In this document: positions 6,704 to 11,274 of the stretch, one piece after another
Position numbering within the stretch: position 1 is the stretch's first letter
Layout: each line of letters starts with the position of its first letter
Assembly: GCA_002366755.1 (NCBI GenBank)
Contig: DFBV01000107.1
Span: forward strand, 1-15,880
Source of the DNA: Anaerolineales bacterium UBA3071
GTDB lineage: Bacteria > Chloroflexota > Anaerolineae > UBA3071
Length of the DNA: 15,880 nt
Direction: 5' to 3'
Program-made: the position numbers and the translations under genes
The notes under the pieces: model-generated
Told to the model about the DNA's origin: nothing
The model's database searches: none
What the model saw: the letters and a program-made list of their open reading frames with translations, nothing else

Positions 6704-7468
6704 ATGGAAACCACGATGTTGCTGGAGACCTACCTCAAGCAGTTGCGGCTGCCAACCTTCTTGCACAACTACCATCGCTTTGCTGAGAATGCAGCCCAGA
6801 ATGACCTCAGCTACGACCGCTACCTGCTGGCTCTGGCCAAGCAGGAAGTCGCCCACCGGGAGGAGAACCGCAAGGTGCGACGCATCAAGGCGGCTCGCTT
6901 CCCTGTGCCCAAAGAACTGGCCGACTTTGACTTCTCCTGTGTGCCCGGCCTAAGCAAGCAGCGGGTGCTGGAACTGGCTCGCGGCAGCTACCTGGATAAA
7001 GCTGAGCCCATCATCATGGTCGGCAATCCGGGACTGGGAAAGACTCACGTAGCCACCGGTCTCGCCTTGGCTGCCTGTCGACAAGGGCATCGAGTGCGCT
7101 TCTACAACGCGGCGGGGCTGGTCAACGAACTGATCCGGGCCCAGGACGAACACCAACTGCCCAAGTTCCTGTCTACCGCTCTCAGGTATCGCCTGATTGT
7201 CCTGGATGAGTTGGGGTTCATCCCCTTCTCGCCCACCGGCGCACAGTTGATCTTCCAGTTCTGCTCCACCCTCTACGAACGGGTGGCTATGATCGTCACC
7301 ACCAACTTGCGCTTTGCCGACTGGACCCAAGTCTTCGGCGATGAGCGGTTGACTGCTGCCCTGCTGGACCGCCTGACGCATAAGGCTCACATCTTGGAGT
7401 TCGTCGGCGAGTCGTACCGTTTTCGGCAACGCATGCAACGGGAGACGCATGAAGAGGAGCAGGAATGA
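6704..7468 (+). CDS. istB: IS21-family helper ATPase IstB
   Basis: The gene encodes 254 residues, full length for IstB (about 250). It has a DnaC/DnaA-like AAA+ fold with Walker A GNPGLGKT at 107-114, Walker B LIVLDEL at 164-170, and sensor and arginine regions towards MIVTTNLRF and ALLDRLTH. The N-terminal helical part (residues 1-80) contacts IstA and DNA. IstB binds and bends target DNA, then recruits and activates IstA. Its ATG is one base beyond the true istA stop, the standard coupled arrangement. It appears intact, but with the local IstA broken it could only serve other IS21 copies. The 30 bp after its stop contain the right-end binding repeats. Confidence 0.93.
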   Translation: METTMLLETYLKQLRLPTFLHNYHRFAENAAQNDLSYDRYLLALAKQEVAHREENRKVRRIKAARFPVPKELADFDFSCVPGLSKQRVLELARGSYLDKAEPIIMVGNPGLGKTHVATGLALAACRQGHRVRFYNAAGLVNELIRAQDEHQLPKFLSTALRYRLIVLDELGFIPFSPTGAQLIFQFCSTLYERVAMIVTTNLRFADWTQVFGDERLTAALLDRLTHKAHILEFVGESYRFRQRMQRETHEEEQE

Positions 7469-7562
7469 CAGGGTGGGGCCCTTTTCGATTGTCAAATGGG
7501 TACGTTTTCGTTTGACAAAAACACCCGCTGTCCCGCCCCTTCGCGAAACCACGAGCCGTGAT

Positions 7563-7591
7563 TTGACCGCTTTCCCAGACTGTGCTATCAT
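7563..7591 (+). promoter_or_regulatory. Sigma-70-type promoter for a small RNA
   Basis: A -35 TTGACC (7563-7568), an exact 17-bp spacer and a -10 TATCAT (7586-7591) lie just right of the IS21 end. No open frame with a ribosome binding site follows. Instead there are hairpins and a terminator. Confidence 0.65.
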
Positions 7592-7597
7592 TCGGGT

Positions 7598-7725
7598 ACA
7601 ATTAATTGCATACCACTGTAGACGACCCTCACTCTCCGAGTGAGGCGGAAGTTCATCAACTGGCTTCCATCCGAAGACGACCCTACGCAGCGCACAATCT
7701 TGTGTGCCTGTCGGTCGTCTTTTTT
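7598..7725 (+). ncRNA. Candidate small RNA with own promoter and terminator
   Basis: The predicted transcript is about 128 nt, from near 7598 to the U-tract at 7720-7725. It contains three successive hairpins: CCTCACTC/GAGTGAGG (7627-7634 with 7638-7645, perfect 8 bp), GGAAG/CTTCC (7647-7651 with 7664-7668) and the terminator stem. The first hairpin starts at the last C of a GACGACC motif (7621-7627), and that motif recurs inside the terminator stem (7676-7682). I match it to no known RNA family. The promoter-hairpins-terminator layout is typical of trans-acting sRNAs, but the target is unknown. Confidence 0.55.
7674..7725 (+). terminator. Rho-independent terminator of the candidate small RNA
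   Basis: AAGACGACC (7674-7682) pairs with GGTCGTCTT (7713-7721) as a 9-bp stem. An inner GCACA/TGTGC stem (7692-7696 with 7703-7707) lies within it. Six Ts run from 7720 to 7725. Confidence 0.8.
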
Positions 7726-7935
7726 CGTCTCAGTACCTTAACAAACAGACCCTCGTCGCTCCGGCGGCGGAGGTCCGTGGTAAGGCCCGTCCGGTCCATG
7801 ATGGTAAGGCAGGCGAGAGCACTGGGAATACCCGTCTCTATGACACCTGGCTGAGAATAGTGGGTAGCTGGACGTTCCCATTCGGCGAAACCCGCCGGAA
7901 GGCGTAGGGGCTCATAACCACGACAACTTTCTTTT
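7726..7935 (+). other. Intergenic stretch without a supported gene
   Basis: I find no convincing gene. The sequence contains two TGGTAAGGC copies (about 7778 and 7812) and a small hairpin around TTCGGCG/CGCCGGAA. Short open frames here have no family resemblance beyond a weak RHS-like FPFGETR, which I do not trust. TAGGGGCTCA near 7906-7915 is the reverse complement of the first bases of the IS3 left end (TGAGCCCCTA) and could be a relic of its right end, but only 10 bp match. Confidence 0.35.
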
Positions 7936-8011
7936 GGTCGAGTCGGTCATACGGTCAAATGGTCGCGTGGTCAAGATGTATCAGACCAGAGACGATCAGA
8001 CCAACGAGACC
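7936..8011 (+). repeat. Phased GGTC repeats followed by inverted GACC repeats
   Basis: GGTC begins at 7936, 7945, 7953, 7961 and 7969, a spacing of 9, 8, 8 and 8 bp. It is followed by its reverse complement GACC at 7984, 7999 and 8008. The centre can fold as TGGTC/GACCA. Such iterons occur at plasmid origins or operators, but no DnaA boxes or Rep gene were seen next to it. Confidence 0.5.
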
Positions 8012-8051
8012 AAGTAGTACAGACATGTAGTTCTAGACAGAACAAACAACG

Positions 8052-8128
8052 CACAGTTCCAAAGACAACAACGCTTTGCTCGATAGCGTGAGAGCAAAGT
8101 GAGGGACTGTGTTCCAACGCGCCTTGAA
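8052..8128 (+). ncRNA. Structured RNA with competing hairpins upstream of a terminator
   Basis: An outer stem pairs CACAGTTCC (8052-8060) with GGGACTGTG (8103-8111), 9 bp with one G-U. Inside, CTTTGCTC (8074-8081) pairs with GAGCAAAG (8092-8099). An alternative pairing, ACGCT (8071-8075) with AGCGT (8085-8089), would exclude that inner stem. CGCC (8120-8123) can also pair with GGCG (8129-8132) of the following terminator. This looks like an attenuator or riboswitch-like layout. I identify no known ligand motif and saw no clear promoter. Confidence 0.4.
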
Positions 8129-8179
8129 GGCGGGAGACAACCGGCGTGCCCTATGTGCACGCGTCTCCCGCCTTTTTTT
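8129..8179 (+). terminator. Rho-independent terminator
   Basis: GGCGGGAGAC (8129-8138) pairs perfectly with GTCTCCCGCC (8163-8172). An inner GCGTGC/GCACGC stem (8144-8149 with 8157-8162) and seven Ts (8173-8179) complete it. The tRNA-like element begins seven bases later. Confidence 0.85.
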
Positions 8180-8185
8180 GTTTCT

Positions 8186-8286
8186 TGGCCAGGCACACCA
8201 TGCTCACCTTCTCTCATCTTGGGAGTGGACTATCCAGTCGTCGGGCATGGCGGGTGCAGCGTGAGTTCAAACCTCACCTGGCCACC
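8186..8286 (+). ncRNA. tRNA-like element A: acceptor and T-arm with an extra long arm
   Basis: TGGCCAG (8186-8192) pairs with CTGGCCA (8278-8284). Directly inside is a canonical T-arm: stem GTGAG/CTCAC (8261-8265 with 8273-8277) and 7-base loop TTCAAAC (8266-8272). Acceptor plus T-stem gives 12 bp, as in real tRNA. In place of D and anticodon arms there is one long arm: GCAC/GTGC (8193-8196 with 8254-8257) and CCATGC/GCATGG (8198-8203 with 8245-8250). No plausible 7-base anticodon loop exists, so it is not a normal tRNA. The acceptor/T-arm/long-arm plan resembles the tRNA-like domain of tmRNA, but the element is only about 100 nt and has no tag frame that I can see. The 3' end reads A-CC-T rather than CCA. 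Confidence 0.5.
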
Positions 8287-8317
8287 TTGTCACACCCCAC
8301 CTCGTGAAGAACTACCT

Positions 8318-8356
8318 GTGACGACCTCAGTCCTAGACTGAGAGGGGACCGTGACG
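8318..8356 (+). other. GACGACC-hairpin module between two GTGACG repeats (copy A)
   Basis: GTGACG at 8318-8323 and 8351-8356 flank a perfect hairpin, CTCAGTC/GACTGAG (8326-8332 with 8336-8342, loop CTA). The hairpin begins at the last C of GACGACC (8320-8326). A matching arrangement follows tRNA-like element B at 10890-10946. Confidence 0.55.
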
Positions 8357-8391
8357 CTCAGACAACCCGCTTGCGGGCCCTGACTTCACAA

Positions 8392-8451
8392 GCCCTGCGA
8401 AATAGTAACACCGATATGATCCATGCTGTCGTCTTGTTTGTTTCACAGGGC
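8392..8451 (+). repeat. 60-bp palindromic element E1
   Basis: The outer stem pairs GCCCTGCGAAA with TTTCACAGGGC, with one C-A mismatch (a G-T wobble on the other strand). The inner stem is CGA/TCG. The length is exactly 60 bp, as in four other copies. Confidence 0.75.
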
Positions 8452-8530
8452 AAGCTCTTTGGCGATCATCAGACAAGCCAATCCAGACAACAGGAACATA
8501 CGAAAGAGTGAAGTCGGGAAAGGAAAACCT

Positions 8531-8666
8531 GGCGCTACTGGCCCATCGACAAGTGGGTCAGTGCGCCGACCCCTCCTGCTGGGGTGTAAGCAGGGCCTGC
8601 CTGTCGGCAGACAGGCCGGGCCGCCAGGGTTTCTGGCGGCGATGTTTCGCTTCCCCAGACGGGGAA
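8531..8666 (+). other. Hairpin-dense noncoding stretch between E1 and E2
   Basis: No gene is supported. Successive hairpins are: a compound stem at 8531-8567 (GGCGC/GCGCC, ACTG/CAGT, CCCA/TGGG), CCCC/GGGG at 8570-8573 with 8581-8584, the LPVGRQ-type palindrome at 8591-8615, GCCGCCAG/CTGGCGGC at 8620-8627 with 8633-8640 (perfect 8 bp), and TTCCCC/GGGGAA at 8651-8656 with 8661-8666. This looks like a structured RNA leader of the SSB gene or an independent RNA. Confidence 0.5.
8591..8615 (+). repeat. Short palindromic repeat (LPVGRQ type), intergenic copy
   Basis: These 25 bases are identical to 6410-6434 in istA (core CCTGTCGGCAGACAGG). The flanks differ, so the repeat moved or was copied independently of the IS. 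Confidence 0.8.
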
Positions 8667-8705
8667 CCTGGCGCACCCTCCCGTCCGGGGGGCGAGGTGT
8701 GTCTT

Positions 8706-8765
8706 GCCCTGTGAAATAGCAACGGTGATGCAACCCATGCTATCGCCAAGCGTATTTCACAGGGC
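8706..8765 (+). repeat. 60-bp palindromic element E2
   Basis: A perfect 13-bp outer stem pairs GCCCTGTGAAATA with TATTTCACAGGGC. An inner stem pairs GGTGAT with ATCGCC (one wobble), with a small GCA/TGC extension. It lies 69 bp before the SSB start codon. Confidence 0.85.
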
Positions 8766-8773
8766 TTGCCAGG

Positions 8774-8828
8774 TTCTCCTCTATCCATCCAAAGCCCCAC
8801 AAGGGCAGAGATCACAAGCAAAGGAGAG
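8774..8828 (+). promoter_or_regulatory. Stem that can hide the SSB ribosome binding site
   Basis: TTCTCCT (8774-8780) can pair with AGGAGAG (8822-8828), 7 bp with one G-U. The second arm is the Shine-Dalgarno sequence of the gene at 8835. This is the weakest of the leaders by distance (41 bases between arms), but it fits the pattern at 11237-11274 and 13090-13130. Confidence 0.4.
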
Positions 8829-8834
8829 CACAAC

Positions 8835-9173
8835 ATGAATTTCGGCAAGACGATTTTGGTAGGTCGCCTGACCCGCGATCCAGAGATGCGCTATGTTGGC
8901 AAGGACGGCGACATCCCCGTGACCAACTTCACCATTGCGGTGAATGAAGGCTACGGGGACAAGGAGACCACGGAGTTCGTTCGCGTCGCAGCCTGGCGGA
9001 AGCAGGCCGAGACCTGCGCAGAGCACCTCGTCAAAGGCCAGGAAGTACTGGTCGAGGGCGGCGTGCCCAAGTCCAGTGCCTGGATCAACGACGAGGGCGA
9101 GGCGCGGTCCCAGGTAGAGCTGAGCGCTCACCGCGTTCAGTTCGGCGCCAAGCCGCGCAACGGCGACAAGTAG
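8835..9173 (+). CDS. ssb: Single-stranded DNA-binding protein, short
   Basis: The gene encodes 112 residues. The OB-fold signature is clear: FGKTILVGRLTRDPEMRYVGKDGDIPVTNFTIAVNEGYGDKETTEFVRVAAWRKQAETCAEHLVKGQEVLVEG. It would coat single-stranded DNA during replication and recombination. I start at the ATG at 8835 because it has AAGGAG at a proper distance and the fold begins there; the upstream extension is leader. The protein ends KPRNGDK just after the OB fold. It lacks the disordered linker and the acidic DDDIPF-type tail through which chromosomal SSBs recruit partners, so it is probably an element-borne SSB rather than the housekeeping one. It heads a group with a Rad52-like annealase and a nuclease. 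Its leader carries E1, E2 and a stem over the ribosome binding site. Confidence 0.9.
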   Translation: MNFGKTILVGRLTRDPEMRYVGKDGDIPVTNFTIAVNEGYGDKETTEFVRVAAWRKQAETCAEHLVKGQEVLVEGGVPKSSAWINDEGEARSQVELSAHRVQFGAKPRNGDK

Positions 9174-9206
9174 CGCAGCGGTCTCGCCTGGCCCCGGTTG
9201 CCACGG

Positions 9207-9265
9207 GCCCCGTGTAATGGCAAAGCGACTGTACCAGTCATGTTGTCAGTCCTATTACACGGGGC
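9207..9265 (+). repeat. 59-bp palindromic element E3 (covarying variant)
   Basis: A perfect 12-bp outer stem pairs GCCCCGTGTAAT with ATTACACGGGGC. Compared with E2 it differs on both arms at the same pairs (T-A to C-G and A-T to T-A), so pairing is kept. The inner stem is GACTG/CAGTC. Two bases (GG) separate it from E4. Confidence 0.8.
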
Positions 9266-9267
9266 GG

Positions 9268-9327
9268 GCCCTGTGAAATAACGATGGCGATGTAGCTCAA
9301 CCTGTCGCCTTGCTTTTTTCACAGGGC
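9268..9327 (+). repeat. 60-bp palindromic element E4
   Basis: The outer stem pairs GCCCTGTGAAA with TTTCACAGGGC, and the inner stem pairs GGCGA with TCGCC. It forms a tandem pair with E3 in the leader of the Rad52-like gene. Confidence 0.85.
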
Positions 9328-9462
9328 GGGCCAGGTAGAGAGGCTGTAGTGGCAACCCACCCGCTCCTGCCGTCAAGGATCCCGGGGGGTAGCGCCAACG
9401 ACGGTCCTTTCCCCACACGCCGCAGTGGAGGAAGGGTTGCCTTGTGCGGCACTATCTTGAAG

Positions 9463-9503
9463 ACAGCGAGCATCCCGGTTCCCGGACCGGGCCTCGCTGT
9501 TTT
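9463..9503 (+). terminator. Terminator-like hairpin inside the Rad52-like gene leader
   Basis: ACAGCGAG (9463-9470) pairs with CTCGCTGT (9493-9500). An inner CCCGG/CCGGG stem (9474-9478 with 9487-9491) and TTTT (9500-9503) follow. It lies 98 bp before the start codon with no gene between, so it may act as an attenuator. The next hairpin pairs CCCCGGGAAGGGGA (9511-9524) with TCCCCTTTCCCGGGG (9534-9548). Confidence 0.55.
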
Positions 9504-9561
9504 CGCTCATCCCCGGGAAGGGGAACGGCGTGATCCCCTTTCCCGGGGGGGGCATCGCGTC

Positions 9562-9595
9562 GTCTCCCCCTCCGCAGATAAACGAGAGGAGAGAC
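9562..9595 (+). promoter_or_regulatory. Possible stem over the ribosome binding site of the Rad52-like gene
   Basis: GTCTC (9562-9566) can pair with GAGAC (9591-9595) next to the GAGGAGAG ribosome binding site. The loop contains CTCCGCAGA, which resembles the CTCCATCAGAC and CTCCACCAGAC of the two stronger leaders. It is only 5 bp. Confidence 0.4.
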
Positions 9596-9600
9596 AAACG

Positions 9601-10686
9601 ATGTCCGAGAACACAGCCAAGAGCCTGACAGAGGTCATGGAGGCGCTGGCCAAGCCATTCCCTGTTGGCCTTGTCTACTGGAAGCCGCAGGCCTTGACGA
9701 AAGACAAGACGAGAGGGCTGGCTGCGGCTTACGCTGACCCCCGCGCCTACGAGGACTGCCTCAATACCACTGTCCCTGAAGACTGGAGCACTACGGTGGA
9801 CTTCGTGACAACGGGCAGGAAAGTGGTCTGCACTGTGCACCTGACCATCTTGGGTGTTACCCGTGCGGGCGACGGTGACGCTGATTGGGACGACGCCAAC
9901 ACGGCGACATCGGCGTACGCGCAAGCCTTCAAGCGGGCTGCCTCCCGCTTTGGGTTGGGCCGTTACCTATACGGCCTGCCATCCGTATGGAAGGAGATGG
10001 ACGGCAAGGTATTCAGCGATGCCGCGCTCAAGCAACTGCGAGCGGCCTATCTGAAGGCTACCGGGAACACATCCAAGCCAGAAGCCAAGGCCAAGTCGAA
10101 GGCGCAGCCCGAGGGAGCGTCGAAGGCCGCGACTGCTCCAGCGCCCTCGCTGGAGGCTGCTCGGGCGACCGTGATCCACTTCGGTCCCCACAAGGCCAAA
10201 GCCCTGATCGAGCTGATCAGCGACCAAGAGGGCCGGGACTACCTGGGCTGGCTCGCTGGTGGTGAAGTGGGCCTCGCCCTCAGCACCTACACCCCCAAGG
10301 ACAAGAAGGGGATCGCCCTTCAAGCCGCTGCCAAGCTGGTTCTGGGGGACAAGGATACCACGGGTGAGACCGCGAAGCCTGCACCAAAGGCTGTGAAGCC
10401 CGCTGAGACCAAAGCGGAACCGAAAGCTGTTCCGAGCAACGGCAAGGGCAACGGTTCGAGCCCCTCGCTGGAGGAGGCTTTGGCCGAGAGCCTGCCCTTT
10501 GGCAAGTTCAAGGGACAGCAGCTCAGCGCCTTGGTCGCCGACGAGGATGCCCACGACTACGTGGGCTGGCTAGCCGGTGAAGTGCAGTTCGGCGGCAAGA
10601 CCTTCGAGCCCCGCTACAAGCGCGCACAGCAGCTGACCGTAGCCGCGCAGGTGGTGTACGCCTCCCTGCAGGAGGTCACCGCCTAA
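9601..10686 (+). CDS. Rad52-like annealing protein with two DUF3820-like modules
   Basis: The gene encodes 361 residues. The N-terminal domain (about 10-155) has Rad52/Rad22-type features: YWKPQALTKDKTRGLAAAY, repeated beta strands, and AQAFKRAASRFGLGRYLYGLP (108-127), the hallmark of these single-strand annealing proteins. A Lys/Ala/Pro-rich linker follows. Two related modules come next: residues 183-250 (IHFGPHKAKALIEL...RDYLGWLAG) and 289-357 (LPFGKFKGQQLSAL...HDYVGWLAG). They resemble the DUF3820 pattern PFGKYKG...YLxWL seen next to phage nucleases. The first copy has lost FGKxKG (FGPHKAK), so it may have diverged in role. The ATG at 9601 follows GAGGAGAGAC; the upstream open extension is leader. 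It probably anneals strands coated by the neighbouring SSB and works with the nuclease encoded at 11619. Confidence 0.82.
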   Translation: MSENTAKSLTEVMEALAKPFPVGLVYWKPQALTKDKTRGLAAAYADPRAYEDCLNTTVPEDWSTTVDFVTTGRKVVCTVHLTILGVTRAGDGDADWDDANTATSAYAQAFKRAASRFGLGRYLYGLPSVWKEMDGKVFSDAALKQLRAAYLKATGNTSKPEAKAKSKAQPEGASKAATAPAPSLEAARATVIHFGPHKAKALIELISDQEGRDYLGWLAGGEVGLALSTYTPKDKKGIALQAAAKLVLGDKDTTGETAKPAPKAVKPAETKAEPKAVPSNGKGNGSSPSLEEALAESLPFGKFKGQQLSALVADEDAHDYVGWLAGEVQFGGKTFEPRYKRAQQLTVAAQVVYASLQEVTA

Positions 10687-10781
10687 GCTAACGCCAAGGG
10701 GGACAATGGTGTTTCCCAGGGGGAGTAGGCACCCCCCCCGAAAAAAGCAATAGCAGGTCCATCACGCATGCGCCCGAATGG
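10687..10781 (+). other. Intergenic stretch with G/C hairpin
   Basis: No gene is seen. A GGGGG/CCCCC hairpin lies around 10720-10740, and a GGGGGAC motif also found in the leaders at about 11200 and 13070 occurs just after the stop codon. Confidence 0.35.
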
Positions 10782-10821
10782 GGAGCAGGAGACAACTCAT
10801 CGTCTTCCTGCTCCTCTTTTT
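10782..10821 (+). terminator. Rho-independent terminator
   Basis: GGAGCAGGA (10782-10790) pairs with TCCTGCTCC (10806-10814). GAC/GTC extends the stem inward past one bulged T, and a T-rich tail runs 10815-10821. It probably ends the Rad52-like transcript. Like the terminator at 8129, its 5' arm reads GGAGACAAC, and it precedes a tRNA-like element. Confidence 0.8.
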
Positions 10822-10830
10822 GCGTTTCAG

Positions 10831-10873
10831 GGCCGGAAGGGACAAGGCGGGTTCGACTCCTGCCCCGGCCACT
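10831..10873 (+). ncRNA. tRNA-like element B: minimal acceptor and T-arm
   Basis: GGCCGG (10831-10836) pairs with CCGGCC (10865-10870). A T-arm with stem GGCGGG/CCTGCC (10846-10851 with 10859-10864, one G-U) and the canonical 7-base loop TTCGACT (10852-10858) stacks on it, again 12 bp in total. Only nine bases lie where D and anticodon arms would be. The 3' end reads A-CT rather than CCA. The T-arm and acceptor sequence would also fit the 3' end of a tRNA used as an attachment site, but no upstream tRNA body exists in the 100 bp before it. Confidence 0.5.
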
Positions 10874-10889
10874 CGCACGACCCCATCCT

Positions 10890-10946
10890 GTGACGCAATA
10901 CCTTTGACGACCCCTTTCCTACGGGAAAGGGTGGGGCAACGTGACG
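10890..10946 (+). other. GACGACC-hairpin module between two GTGACG repeats (copy B)
   Basis: GTGACG at 10890-10895 and 10941-10946 flank the hairpin CCCTTTCC/GGAAAGGG (10912-10919 with 10924-10931, loop TACG). The hairpin starts at the last C of GACGACC (10906-10912). Order and motifs match copy A at 8318-8356, but the stem sequences differ. Confidence 0.55.
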
Positions 10947-11040
10947 ACTGAACACGAAAAGCGCGAAAGGTATGAAAAACACGAAAGCGAGGTGATCACC
11001 ACACACAAACGTCGGCCTACCAGACTGTAGGTAGGATCGT

Positions 11041-11100
11041 GCCCTGTGAAATAGGCAAAGCGACAGTATGAGTCACGTCGCCATCATTGTTTCACAGGGC
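11041..11100 (+). repeat. 60-bp palindromic element E5
   Basis: The outer stem pairs GCCCTGTGAAA with TTTCACAGGGC, and the inner stem pairs GCGAC with GTCGC. It forms a tandem pair with E6, with GT between. Confidence 0.85.
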
Positions 11101-11102
11101 GT

Positions 11103-11162
11103 GCCCTGTGGAATAAGCAAAGCGACAGCTTGAGTTGCATTGCTATCGCTATTTCACAGGGC
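11103..11162 (+). repeat. 60-bp palindromic element E6
   Basis: The outer stem pairs GCCCTGTGGAATA with TATTTCACAGGGC, and its single change from E2 keeps pairing as a G-U wobble. The inner stem is AGCGA/TCGCT. Confidence 0.85.
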
Positions 11163-11236
11163 AGGCCGCCGGATCGCAGGCGGAGAGCCAACCAAACCCC
11201 CGGAGGGGGACAAACCATCGCTCCCTCTTGGGGGCG

Positions 11237-11274
11237 GTCTGTCTCTCTCCATCAGACAGCAGAAGGAGACAGAC
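11237..11274 (+). promoter_or_regulatory. Translational switch candidate: ribosome binding site locked in a 9-bp stem
   Basis: GTCTGTCTC (11237-11245) pairs perfectly with GAGACAGAC (11266-11274), which includes part of the AAGGAG ribosome binding site and ends at the ATG. The first arm can instead pair (CTGTCT 11239-11244) with an internal AGACAG (11254-11259), freeing the ribosome binding site. The same design occurs at 13090-13130. Two G/C hairpins with a GGGGGAC motif lie just upstream (11198-11235). Confidence 0.65.

Larger units (their letters stand above)
5035..7523 (+). mobile_element. IS21-family insertion sequence (istA damaged, istB intact)
   Basis: The element is 2,489 bp with istA followed by istB. 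The left end starts TGTTTTTGATAAAC at 5035. The right end, read inward, starts TGTTTTTGTCAAAC, finishing at CA 7522-7523. Internal repeats typical of IS21 are present: AAAAGGTACCCACC at 5050-5063 and 5084-5097, and the shared stretch TTTGACAATCGAAAAGG at both ends. It sits inside IS3 orfB. No 4-8 bp target duplication is visible: bases just before 5035 are GAACGT and just after 7523 are CCCGCT. This suggests a deletion or rearrangement next to the element after insertion. Confidence 0.85.

Noticed and set aside
7704..7907. RHS-like short open frame ending FPFGETRRKA
   Set aside because: Only one short motif matches, the rest has no RHS character and no ribosome binding site is seen.
7900..7925. 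tRNA-Met anticodon arm (GGGGCTCATAACC)
   Set aside because: The CAT-loop-like sequence has only two flanking pairs, and no acceptor or T-arm lies at proper distances.
8186..8286. Genuine tRNA gene
   Set aside because: Acceptor and T-arm fit, but no D-arm or 7-base anticodon loop can be formed and the element is about 100 nt.
8140..8312. Small open frame starting GTG at 8146 after GGGAGACAAC
   Set aside because: The apparent ribosome binding site is one arm of a perfect terminator stem and the frame runs through the tRNA-like element with no protein character.
9310..9600. N-terminal extension of the Rad52-like protein
   Set aside because: The extension covers hairpins and a terminator-like structure and has no domain. 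The ATG at 9601 has the proper ribosome binding site.
8392..11162. Integron attC sites (59-base elements) as an explanation for the 60-bp palindromes
   Set aside because: The ends are GCCCTGTG and CACAGGGC, with no GTTRRRY/RYYYAAC core boxes. The stems lack the typical extrahelical bases, and no integron integrase is present.
8392..11162. CRISPR array
   Set aside because: The repeats are not regularly spaced, their inner parts vary like loops rather than spacers, and no cas operon exists. The Cas4-like nuclease is a lone fold match.
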